A stretch of DNA of 64,000 bases from Yamagishiella unicocca (Eukaryota; Chlorophyta; Chlorophyceae; Chlamydomonadales; Volvocaceae), in NCBI GenBank assembly GCA_003116995.1, contig BDSL01000026.1, positions 930,001 through 994,000 of the forward strand, read 5' to 3'. The translations under genes and the position numbers were made by a program. Below the pieces are notes generated by a model, which saw nothing but the letters and a program-made list of their open reading frames with translations, was not told the DNA's origin and searched no databases. This document shows positions 11,121 through 22,800 of this stretch, piece after piece. Numbering within the stretch: the first letter of the stretch is position 1; each line of letters starts with the position of its first letter.

Positions 11121-13463
11121 GTGGCCCCAATACGCCAAAGCATTCGAGCGAGACGATGCGTCCACTTTGCGGAACATTGGAACCGCATTAGGGAAGCTTG
11201 GGGGGAGATGAATTGCACGCAAGTTGTACAGACCATTGGGGACCAATTGGCAGGTGCGCTTGATAAGGCTTTTGGTACCAAGGGGGTACGGGTGGCAGTT
11301 GTAAGGGAGCAGAAAGACGCGCCCTGGTGGACGGAGGACTGTGGAATAGCCCGGCTGGCAATGCTTGATTATAAAGCACGCATGAGAGCTGAGGGCAGGA
11401 TGGATGATGGGGTGGCTAAAACGGAGTTCAGTCGGCTACGCACGCGTTATCAGCGTATGCGGAGAGAGGCCAAGGAGCGATACCGTATCGACCACTTTGA
11501 AGGTCTAATGCAGGAGGGTAGAGCAGATCCCAGGGCGCTATGGAAGATGCTTAATGCTGGGGCAAATGAAACGTGCCCGATCACTGAAGTGAGCAGTTGG
11601 AGCGACTATTTCAACGCCCTGTACAACGGTGAAACGAACGCTTTTAATGATGTTAGTGCGGAAGCTATATTGAGCTTTATCAACGGGATGACTAGAGGTG
11701 AGGGAAGGGGGTGGGAGAATAGCACAGGGGATAGGGTTGAACGGGTTGCAGCGGCTGCAGCGCTCAATACACCATTTACTTTGGAGGAGGTTACGAAGGC
11801 GATTAGAGCCTTGGGGAACAACAAATCGGTTGGATTTAAGAAGGTCCCGGCTGAATGCTATAAGTATGCAAAGAGAGAGGTAGACGGGCGTTATGTGAAC
11901 GTCCTGGCACCACATATTCTCACATTGTTGGAGCACATCCGGAGCACGGGTGATTACCCCGAACAGTTTGAGGTATCATGCCTCACGCCTATTCACAAAA
12001 AGGGCGACACGCTTGACAAGAGTAATTATCGTGGTTTAGCTGTGGGGGGTGCACTGGCAAAATGTTACGCGTACATGCTTGTACGCCGCCTGAGCTCCTG
12101 GGGTGAACGCTCACGGGGTCGATGCCCCCTGCAAGGGGGTTTCAGGGAGAAGCTTGGTACGATACACAACCTGTTCGTTCTGCGCCATCTCACTGATCGC
12201 TATCGGCAAGGCCCAGTCACCGGCCAACCCTTATTTGTATGTCAAGTTGATTTTGAGAAGGCGTTTGATCGGGTACCGCGGCATCTACTGTGGCTACGTT
12301 TGGAGGAAAGGGGGGTACATGGGCAGATGCTTGAAGCACTGAAAACCTGCTACAATAAAGTGTTAATGCGTGTGCGTGTTGATGGACAAGTGGGCGATCC
12401 TTTCGAGTCACAGCAATGGGTGAAGCAGGGGTGCCCCCTAAGCCCCACGTTGTATGGATTTTTTGGGGAAGGGTTTGCGGATTACGTTGAGGCTAAAGAT
12501 AGGCATATGCCAGAAGCTATGGCGGCGAATGCTTGCCCCATTGTGGATGGAACTCGGGTACCTCTGGAGCTATACGCGGATGACCTCAACCTTTTTGCTA
12601 CCACACACCGCAGGCTTATGTGTCTGTTAGCCGCGCTACGGGAATGGTGTGAAGCGTTTGGGATGTCCGTTAATGTTCGCAAATCGGAGGTACTGCACTT
12701 CCATCCCAGCCCCGCAGTACGTGAAACGGCTCGGGGATGGCTGAAGGTCGGTATGAGAAGGGTGGTTGGCGATGCCATTCAGGTACAAGAAATGAAGTGG
12801 GTAGAGCGCACTCGTTATCTTGGTCTGCACTATGGGTCAGAACGTGCATTCGAGTCATGCACGGACGAGTTATTCGAGGCTGGTCAACGGGCCATGTTTG
12901 CGCTCATACGTAAACTACGGCGAAGAGGGCTAATGATTCCCAGGATTGCCCTGAGATGCTTTACTACGCAGGTTCGGTCCATCCTTTCGTATGGCGCTCA
13001 GGTTTGGGGGCCGTTGTTTATTCTCCAGCTAGTTGAAGGTAGGCCCGATACCAATGGGCGATCATGCTACTTTGAGAAATCGTTGGGTAATCGCATGGTT
13101 GCTTTGCAGAAAAGGTTTCTACGTATTTTGGCAGGAGTGGGTCTGGCACCTGACCGGTTGCTGTTTAGGGAATTTGGGCAGCAGCCCATGCACACCCATT
13201 GGGCAACACTCATATATCGTTTCTGGAATAAATTGGTGAAAGCGGAAGGTAGCATACACCACAATGTGCTGCGTGAGGAGATTCGTATAGCTCTCAGATC
13301 AAATCTAAGTTATGAAGGATGGGGCTCACAAGTTCTTAAAGGGCTGACGAGTTTGGGGTACGATTTTGGGATCCCGCCTGAGCTAGGGTTAGAAGAGCAG
13401 GTCGATATTATCAGTAAGAGGGAGTTAAATATTGTTAGTATTATGCTTTTATGCACACGCTAG
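11121..13463 (+). pseudogene. LINE-B reverse transcriptase ORF
   Basis: A 780-codon frame. RT blocks: LTPIHKKGDTLDKSNYRGL (around residue 290), QVDFEKAFDRVPRHLLW, VKQGCPLSPTLYGFF, and the active site ELYADDLNLF near 12565-12595. Upstream, a different frame encodes a plausible continuation (WPQYAKAFERDD), so the real ORF crosses a frameshift at about 11160-11210. It stops at 13461-13463 after another frameshift. The annotated ATG is therefore not native. Confidence 0.88.
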
Positions 13464-13921
13464 AGCAACGGTTTGATGACGACTGGGCTAATTTTCGTTT
13501 GCGCACACCACCTAGGGAGTTTGTGTCGGATGGAAGCAAACCAGGTGTGAAGATGTGTCGGTACACACACTGGATGGGCACACCTACGCATATGCAGGGG
13601 TACATTCCCGCTAAGGTGTACGCCAGTTTACTGCGCTTTAGGTTATGTATTTGGGGTCTAGAGGTCAGCCGCCCACATGGGCGAGCTCGTGAAGACCGCT
13701 GGTGCCTGGCATGTGGCGACCGGCAAGCAGTAGAAGATGAAAGGCACGTACTGCTGGAATGCCCTGCTTACAGTGGTCTCCGCGATGAACTATGGGGAAT
13801 GGGCATAACGCCCAATGCCACGATGCTGCAGGTCATGAGTGTCGAGGACCAACGGGGTCTAGCGAGCGTGTTGCACCGTATTAGGAATCATCGTACAGCA
13901 ATTACGGGTATCAGGACATAA
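13451..13921 (+). pseudogene. LINE-B C-terminal zinc-knuckle segment
   Basis: Continuation of the RT protein in a shifted frame. It contains CLACGDRQAVEDERHVLLEC, a C-x2-C...H-x4-C zinc site typical of the C-terminus of LINE reverse transcriptases, followed by about 45 residues to a stop at 13919-13921. It overlaps the preceding frame by 13 bp, indicating a single-base indel. Confidence 0.85.
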
Positions 13922-14062
13922 TTGCTACGTTATTTGAGCATGGCTACGTAAACGTTTTCAATTCTTCTTTATGAATTACTTTGATTAGCGGTCCATGAGC
14001 CTCCTGGCTCGTCTGGGCCTTACGAGCTCCAAGAGCTTGCAATCAATCAATCAATCAATCAA

Positions 14063-14073
14063 TGACCTTTTCC
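14063..14073. repeat. target-site duplication, right copy (LINE-B)
   Basis: TGACCTTTTCC, identical to 9582-9592, directly after the AATC tail. Confidence 0.85.
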
Positions 14074-14343
14074 AATGGTCAATTCATCAAAGTAGCCCTG
14101 TTAAGGGATGTTTTATAAAGGCATGGCGCCCGTGGAGTGAAGCACGGCGTACTTGACGCGAGGCCCGGCAGGCTCCATGCGGGGAAGCATACCGACCCCG
14201 AAAGGCTTGTAGTAAGGCGCTACAAAATCACGAACTGTCTGCAAATTACCCAGTGCACCTGTACAGGAAAGTGCTGGTCCCGAACATCGCGGCAGCCACA
14301 TTGTGATTAGCCATATACCGGTCCGGGCAGAAAGTCCGAGCAT

Positions 14344-15135
14344 TGATAGTATACTGTCTTAAAGAAGCCCTTCATGGAAGGTCTGAAGCCAATATTTGCA
14401 ACCTATGGCGCGGTGCCTGCTTGGACCGTGGTGTGTAGCTGCCAAGTACACTGGGCAGGCGATCAATGGTTTCGTAGCGCCTCACTACTAGCCTCTTCGG
14501 CGCTGGCTGTGGCCGGCCGGCTTCCCCGCCTCGGGCTTGCCGGGCCTGCGGCGTGCCTCCGGTGCTCCGCGCATGAGGATGCGACGTTCGGGACCTGCAC
14601 TTTGCAGGCAACCAGTGATCTCATAGCGCCTCACTACTGGACTCTTCGAAGTCGGCCGGCTTCCCAGCCTAGCGCCTGCCGGGCCTCGCGGCGTGTTGCC
14701 CCAAGGGTTCAGCACGCCACGCCTCGCTCCAGGGCTGTGCGCTTGGGTGCCTGCCCTCCGGGGTCAGCATGCCCGTGGGGCCGCGCTGTTTTCCTTACGT
14801 TGGTGGGATGCACTTCGTACAAATGGTGCTTTCGCCGGCGGGCAACACGAGCTGCGCCGTTGCTTGGGAGGTGCTGCACGTGCATCCCCGCTGTCTTGGC
14901 TGCCTCCCGCTGCCCTGGGTGCGTTATCTCACCATGCCTGCGAGCCGCTTTTCGTCGTTTGCTTGATCCAATCGGGGTGCCCGTCGTGGTTTACACTTTC
15001 GACTTGCCTCTTATAGCCGTTTCTGCTATATCCATTCCGAGTCAATTTCTGTAATTATCCGCGACAGTTAATGAAGGTCGCTCTCCTACCAACGCGCATG
15101 ATACCCAGCACCGGCACCAGCACCTTGCACCGGCA
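14344..15135 (+). repeat. dispersed repeat R3, copy b (uninterrupted)
   Basis: Homologous to 6140-6849 plus 8506-8640 but without the TIR element. The junction GACTTGCCTCTTATAGCC shows the pre-insertion state. No coding function seen. Confidence 0.85.
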
Positions 15136-16866
15136 CCTTGCACCCTCGGGACAGCCAGGGTGAGATGCTGCTGGCTTGCTGCTGTGTGTTTCGATGAAAG
15201 CCGCCTCTTCACAGGGATCGGTGCTATACATGCACGGCCATTATGCCAAGCCACCTGTGATACCGCCTTCGGATGCGTTGCTCAAGGTTGTTATTAGCCA
15301 CTATTAGTCTTGGACTATATCATGCACCCCTCGCAAGCGCCCGGGCTGCGAGCATGCTGCCCGTACGTCTCATCCATCATCCCGGGCGTGCTTGTGGATC
15401 GATTGAGCGGGCGTGCGGGCGGACGGGCGTGAGCGCGGATCGTTGTTTCCTAGGTGCCTGTCGTCGCCTACCCTTGCAACTTGCCTGATCCACCTTTACT
15501 TGATTCACCTATTACACGCCTATCAATTTCTGTAAGGATGCTCACTTATTAATGGCACTGCGCCTGACAGCCTACGCACGTTCGCCTACAGATGCGCATC
15601 CTATCCACTCACTTCCCCTTCCGTGCACGTAAGCAGAACATAACAGCACCTTGCATTTCTTATTCCTCCAAAGCTCTCATTGCAACGCAAAAAATCTCCT
15701 TGCCTCAACATCAACCTACGCTCTCCGACCAACGCGCTCGCTTCATTTCAAGTTCCCAACCATTTTATATTTCACCTAACCTCCAACGGGCTACTTCATC
15801 TGTGTTTACTCATTACAAGCTCCATCTGTATGTTTTTAGATATGGAAGAAACAAAGGGTTGAAAAAGCAAGATTATTCCACACATCTTCCACGTACGTCA
15901 CTCGCAAGTTCCCCCTAGCGTGCCTGAACCGCTTGAAAGGCACAGGGGAGCCAACACGAGCCAACACGTCATCCTGACCAAGTCGCAGTCTCGACGCGGC
16001 CGCCACAGCAAACTCTACGGCCGCCAGGCAACACAAAACGAAACGGAACGGACGGGTCGAGAAGCAAAGAGCCCGTGAAGAGCAGCCCAAGGCCTCGCCC
16101 CAGACGGCAAGTTCTCCGGCATGCACACTCAGACACGAACTTGAAAACCCGGTGGCTAACTTGTGCCTCCGTTTCATTTGTCGTGTAACGGGGTCTTCTC
16201 GCCAGCCCCCAGATGGCGGGACGAGATGAGAGTCGGGCCGGGGCCGGGATGCTTTCGGTTGCTTCAGCAACGGTGCTGCCTGGTGACCCCGGAGGTGGGG
16301 GTGCGGGCGGGGGTTTGCAAGACAGCGCCCCACTCACCGTCAGTGTCACTACTGGGGCTCCTTCGGCGGCGGCGGCGCCCACGGCTGACCCTAGCGCCCC
16401 CCCTGCCGGCTGGCTGGCCTGCTAGCGGGTCCTGAGCGGGCAGCGGCAGGGGGGGCCCCCAGCACAGCTGCTCCGGCACCAGCTCCCCTCCCACTCGGAC
16501 CCCTGCCCAGGTGGGATCCGACTGTCATGGTCTCGGGCGGTGTCGGCCCTGGCCAGCCTGGCAGGTTTGAGGGGCGAGCGGGGCCGACGCAAGCCAGTCC
16601 AGGCCGCTGCCATGAGAGGCAGCAGCGGCAGCCAACGGCGCTGCGGCGCTCCAGGCATTGGCGGCAGGGCGGCAGCCGCCTGCTTGAGGGGGCGGGAGGG
16701 GAGCGGCCGGGCGGGGGCCCTGGGTTCCGGGGTGGTGCGGTGCGCGGGGAGCTCTCCACTGGGGACCGGGAGGCTGCCCACTGACTGCAGTGCTGCGCCG
16801 CGCAGGGGAAGTGGGGCCAGAGGTAACGGCGAGTCATGATGGACCCAGCGCTGCCCCGCCACCTGC
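15136..16866. other. no confident gene; 3' flank of the methyltransferase gene
   Basis: 15136-16150 is relatively AT-rich with no coding pattern. 16160-16215 holds the 18-nt repeat-end motif related to CGTGTAACCGGGTCTTCT. 16220-16866 is GC-rich with open minus-strand frames (for example DSRIPPGQGSEWEGS). These could be further 3' exons of the methyltransferase gene if the strong donor GA|GTGAGC at 16870 is used, but no domain supports this. Confidence 0.35.
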
Positions 16867-19800
16867 TCACTCGGGCGCTGGTTCGCGGGGTTGTCGTACA
16901 GCTGGCGCTGCGGGAAGTGCTGCCCTGGGTGGTGGCGGTGGCGATGACTGGGGTGGCGCCAGCTCGCAGGAGGAGTCAACCAACATCAGGGGGATCAAAT
17001 TCCACTGCGGCTGGTCGCACAGCAGCTGCGACGTCACAACCTGCGGCTGCTGCTGCTGCTGTGGCGGTGGTGGGGTGTCGGGGGGGTGCGATTGCGGCTG
17101 CCAGCAGGTGTTGCGTGCAGCGCCACTACTGGGCTCCCCGCCGCCTGTACGACATGAACCCTCCGCCACCGTCGTCGAAACATGTGGCACCCCAGCACCC
17201 TCCTTAAGGGGCCACACCGGTTGCAATTGCGGTTGCAGTTGCTGTCGCGGTTGTGCTCGCGGTTGCGGTTGTGGTTGCTGTCTGCGCGCACCCCCCCGCG
17301 CTGGGTGGCCAGCTGCCTCATCCCGCTAGCCTCCAGTGCGGCACACGGGCGGTCACCGCAGGCGGCCCCGAAACCACCACGGGCTGCGGGGCTATGGCGG
17401 CGGCATTGGTTGCTGGTGCCTGATCATGGTCACGGGTTGGGTGGGATATAAGTTAAAGATTATGGTCCATACCATATCGGCTAATAGGCTGGATTGTCGA
17501 GTGCTCGCTGGGAAGTTGGGTAGAGAGAGGCCAACAAAAACACAAAAGCGGCGGTGTGCATACTCAACAGCTATCTAAGTTGCGCTTGCGTACTAGAGGG
17601 GCATACCTCCACAACTAAACAGTGGCAGGGACCCAGCAGTTTCCTCTCATCCCCGGTTCTCCGGCACGCAATCTTAAACACGTAATTCAAATAGCCATTC
17701 TCCTGCTAGGATATAATTCCTCCTTCTCCTGTGTCGTGTACACGAAATTCCTGGCCCCCCATAGCATTGACTAGAAGGGGGCTTGTGGCAGTCAGGCCGA
17801 GTACAGAGAGGCGAAGGATAGCGAAGAAACGCGTAATGTGACACTGAGACAATGAGAAGCAGAAACCGAAAGGCTGGCCGTACAAGACCAGAACACGCGG
17901 TTGAAGCTGCATGCCGGTGAGCTTGGTTTGATGGTCGGGAACCGGCGAGCGCGGCCCATCCCTGTCGCCAATAAGATTTAGAGTTCCTAGACTCTTAGGT
18001 TGAGAGCTAATTTGGGGTACGCAGCGGTAGGGCGCATGCTGCAGAACCCGTTCTCCTAAAACCTAGCAGGCGAAGGGGTGGGCAGGAAAGGGCCACGCGT
18101 GGTGCTGGGTGTGGCGGTTGGTGGTTGGCGCTCGCCAATATGTAAAGTGGAGGTGCTGTCCCACTAAACAACCCTACACCCTCAGCCCTCGCCCCCAACG
18201 CTCACCGGGGTATCACGACGGGCTGTCCCCCGCTACCGCCGCTCATCACGGCTGCGGTGGTGGCTGTCGCGGCTGCGGAGTCATCGGGACCCTCATCCTT
18301 CGCAGCGCCGGAAGCAATGCCCCCGATAGCATCAGCTGCTGAGTATACCACAGCAACATTGGTCTGGGCGCAAGCAGCTGCCACGCCAGCTGCCACCGCC
18401 TCCACCGTTGTGTCCGTTGCCGGCTCTATCACCTGCTCAGGCCCCCCCTTCTCCACCCCATTTTCCTCCGGCCCCCCCTCCTCCGCCCTCCCCTCCTCCG
18501 CCCCCCCATCCTCCGGCCCCCCTCCCCCGGCTCCGCCTCCTCCAACCCCCCTCCTCCGCGCTCTCCTCCGCCCTCCCCTCCTCCGCCACCCCCTTCTCCG
18601 CCCTCCCCTCTCCCCCCACCCCCTCCTCCGCCCCCCCTTCCTGCCACACGCTGAGGCCCACAAGGTGCCGCTCCGAAGCCGCTGCTCCCCGGCGCCGCGC
18701 GTAGTGCACCCCGGCCGCCTCGGCGCGGCTCTGCGGCCGGCCGCAGCTACCACCCCTGGAGGGCGCGCCCGGTGTGTGTGTGTGTGTTTGTGTGTGTGGG
18801 GGGGGGGGTTGTGGGGTTGTGTGTGATGATGTGTGTGGGGGGTGGTGTGTGTGTGTGTGCGCGCGTAAGCGGGGGTACGTGGGTGTTGGTGAGATGGTAA
18901 ATCAGTTGTAGGAACCCAACAGATGCACTTGACGGCTTGTGCACACAGGAATGGAAGCGACGCAGCTAGAGCATCCGCGGGTCTTCGTTTGGGTGTGAAA
19001 GAGGCAAAGGGGAGGCTTACCGCCATTACGCGATGCAGTGGGCCCATGGACCGCAGGATAATGACCACACCAGAAGGACAGAAGATCTGGCAAACAGCCT
19101 TCCATTTGGGGTTTTGGGCCACCCTGGATCCCCCATGCTGACCCGGCCAGTCGGCATACAAGCACTACCATGGGCAGTAGGGTGGTGACATGAGAATCTC
19201 CTCAAGGCCCGTACGGCACATGCTAGCTTGCCCGGCACTTGTATGGCGCACGCGGGAATTGCACACTGCCCTGGGCCCGCGCCGCCTGCGCCTCCAACAG
19301 TACGTAAGCCATATTGCTGCCTTTATTACTTTCAGGTCTGATTCACACAAGCTGTAGACGCCCGCCGGTAATGTAAGCTTCGGCACCGTCTCCGCAATGT
19401 GGTCTTACTGACATATAAGGTCCTCCCCTCTCCTCACCCCTCCCCCTCTCCCCTCCCCCTCACCCCAGCTGTGCGCACGTCCACTGTGTTCGCAGCATTG
19501 GCTCCTGTAGCTGCTGCTGTCCCTCCCGCTCCAGTCCCAGTCCCAGTCCCTGCTGTTGCGCCTCCTGCGCCTCCATCGCAACATCCTCCCCCGGCTGCTG
19601 CTGGTCGTCGTCGATGAGGCGGAACAACTCGTACGGCACGATACGCCACTGGGGGGCATGGAGGGGTATGAGAGGATTAGTGGGTGGAGTCGGCCAGGTG
19701 GGTTGCATGAGGAGAACTGATGCGTTCGCCAATCGTATGAATACTGCAAGTTTAGTTCTCTTTATAGTGTCATGCTCAAAGTGGGTGCCCTTCGTAGGGG

Positions 19801-22800
19801 AGACCTATGCCTTTTGTAAGCCTGGCTCTTGTTTTTTGTCCGTGGTACATTTGGAGTGCGGCTGGCCCGTTCCGTGTTCTCCGGTTTCTGCGCGTCCTGT
19901 GTCCTGTGCGATGTTTACGCGTCCTGTCCTTTGACAGGTGGGTTAGGATCTATTTGAGGTGGGCTTCATCTGCCTCGTTATGCAGTGCCCTGCTGGCGAG
20001 GTCATTATCCCCCGGTCCATGGGCCCACAGTAAGGTCTTATTTGAGTCACTCCTACAGATCTTGCATTGGGGATTAATCCCGTTCCCGCTCCCCGGGTTG
20101 CTCCCCCACCTTTCGACACGCGCTGCACTGCGCCCAGTTGTCCCGCAGGTGGCGGGTGGTGTGGTCTGACAGGCGGTCCAACAGGGCGCAGAACTCGGGC
20201 GAGCACACGAAGGCTGAGCAGCGGGGGGCCGGGGGTTGCGTGGTTATCAGGTGAAACCGGCGGGTCGGCACCAAAAAGTAAAACTAATTTACAAACGTAG
20301 GGTTGCAAGGAAAATCCGTGCACGAAAGGAAAAACGTGGGGTTCGAGGGAAACCCGTGGATGTCCCGTGGGGTGGGGTGGCGTGGGGTTGGCAGCCTGCG
20401 TGGTGGTTTAGGAACTGCCTGGGTGGTGCTCCTCACCGCTGCGGAGGCAACGGAGTGGGCGGCCGGGATTCCCGACGACAAGGGACCAGATCATGACGAC
20501 GGAAAGAAGGAACGGCAGCTAACATAATTTGCGAACACATTTAACAGTTCCGCTTCACCGCCCCATCCTCACCCACCTACCCCACCCCCTACCTAGCAAA
20601 CCCCTACCCTAGGACTTGTCTTTCCTGCACGATTGTTTTTCGGTTGTGGCTTGCGATTGCGGTTGCTGCTCTTGTCGTCGCTGTAATACCTCAGTAGCCA
20701 GGGCTGCGCGGTTCAAGCCACGCGCTGAAAACGGACGCTTGCCGGCGACGCTTGGAACGTAATTCATCTCCACGGTAATGGTCTGTATATGGGCTGGGAT
20801 GGAGCCGGGCTTCGACGCGTTTCGACCGACGATGTCCCAGCCCGCCACCCAAGTTATCCCATTTGCGCCTCACATGCTACCGCACATTACCGGTTGTCTG
20901 TTTCTTTTCATACAACAGACCGCCGACGGGCCACATCCACAGGTTTTTCGCTTGTCAACCCAAGTTTTATGGCATGCACACCGCGTGTCCGCAAATTATT
21001 CGCCAGATAGTCTCTGCCCTCCGTTTCTATGTCATGTAACCGGGTCTTCTCGCCAGCAGCCCCTATCCCACCGCTGTCGATGGGTATGTTGGGCTCCCCC
21101 CAGTCCCCGAACGCGTCGATGAAGCGGCGGTAGAGGGGGGAGCGAGCGGGGCCCCGCCGGGCGATACAAAACACAGCCACTCCGAAACCGATGGGCGTCT
21201 TGTCGTAGTCCTTGAAGCGGGCGCTGGTCCTGTTGGGGGGGGAGGGGCAGAGCGGCAAGGGGGCGGTGTGAGGAAAGCCCGCGACGTAGGGAGCCGCTGT
21301 CACAGCTAAACCTGCGACCCTGGACCCAAGACATGCAATGCGCTGACTGTCTTTCGGCTGCGTGGTGCTGTTAGCACGGAGCCGTTGGGTGGACTGCTGA
21401 AGTTCCCTCGGTCCGAGACGCGACGATCGCGAATTATAGGATGCTCCGTCGCTTACAGGCTGCTCTGTATTCTCGTTATGAAGTGCCTGTCTTGTGTGAC
21501 GCTTACTAAGGGTTGCTTAAAGCAGGGGGCAGCAACCATAGCCCTGAGCGACCAGAGACGATGCGCCGAGAGCTCCAGGGGAGGCTGTGCCACGAAGAGT
21601 GCGAGGCCCCACGAACCACCCCAACAGGACACCCCGCCCCCTCCGTCTGGCTGCTGTCGGACTGGCAACAGCCACAGATTGTTCATGTCTACGTCTGATT
21701 CGTACCTTGGCCACCATTGAGTGTAATGTCTAACGTTTCCAGTCTTCCTGTCCCAAGCCGTACGTGCACTCGCCGGCCATATAGCCGAGGCCCCCTTCTG
21801 TCGCACCACCAAATCTTCCCCTTCACAACGAAATCATTCCCGTAACCTCGGGCTATGAGCGTCACCCGCTATCGGTGATGACCGTGTTGCCGGGCCTACA
21901 TTCCGATGACTTCGCAGCGTTGCACGCGAGCGCGGAAGCGCTAGGGGCACCTGCGTCCGCCGCTGGCTGGAAGCGGCACGCCCACCGCATCTACGGGGTT
22001 CTCCACGGGAACGGATGCCTCCTCGCCCCATGTCTTGCTCGCCAACCCCCCCGCCCGGCACCGCACTGCGGTGGCGCCAAGCCTGGTTCGGCATTGCTGT
22101 GGGGATCCGTCTCACACGGACCGCATACTGCCAGCCCCATCCACCCAGCCTCCTCTCCGCCCTTACCGCTAACATTGCCCAATCGTTCCCGGCCATTCCC
22201 CCCCATGTTTGAGCCTTCACCCGTGCATGAGTATCAGGCGGACCGACCGTCGATCCCGTCTCTTTCCCCGCGCCGCCTCGTACTTTCGTTGCTCTGGCCG
22301 CTGTACCCTGATGTCGCTGCCTCGCGGATCACTACCAGCCCTTCGTGCCACCCTTGAACTGTCCGCTGTCACCTCGTCACTGCCCAATCGTTCATTGCTG
22401 CCCAATCGTTGCCAAATCCATTCCATAAGTTTCGAGCCTTCGCCTTTACAGCTATTCACCCATTGCCGTACCCCGCTGGACATGTCAGACCAACCGACCG
22501 TCGGTTCCGTCTCTTTCACCGCGCCGCGGCGGGCTCTTCGTTGCTTTGGCCCCTGTAACTCCGTTTCACTGCCTCACGCACGTTCTGCTGACGCCCCTTG
22601 CCAATCTCCTCCTCGCATGCTTTGCGAAGACGGCCGTCGTTAAACCCTGTGGGCTGTGGCCAGGTGGGTCTCACGGCCATGTTACGGAAATTTTACTTGT
22701 CTTTCCTGCAAAACTTGTTTTTCGGTTGTGGGCTTGCGGTTGCGGTTGCTGCTCTTGTCGTCGCAACGATACCTCAGTAGCCAGGGCGCCGCGGTTCGAG

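Larger units (their letters stand above)
9593..14062 (+). mobile_element. LINE-B: 5'-truncated non-LTR retrotransposon, frameshifted
   Basis: A 4.47-kb element bounded by an 11-bp target duplication. In order it contains the C-terminal half of an APE-type endonuclease, a linker with disrupted frame, a reverse transcriptase with YADD and a C-terminal zinc knuckle. It ends in a short 3' UTR and an (AATC)n tail at about 14041-14062. The start of the endonuclease is missing, consistent with 5' truncation. At least two frame breaks (near 11160-11210 and near 13450) make it inactive. The clade is uncertain; the tail and layout suggest a CR1/I/jockey-type LINE rather than the L1-type LINE at 37 kb. 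Confidence 0.9.

Noticed and set aside
15592..15918. 108-codon plus-strand ORF
   Set aside because: No domain, no splice context, composition typical of AT-richer intergenic sequence.
18202..21303. MORC-type ATPase suggested by the CW finger
   Set aside because: No GHKL ATPase motifs; the exon 21229-21072 instead continues the adenine methyltransferase fold in phase.
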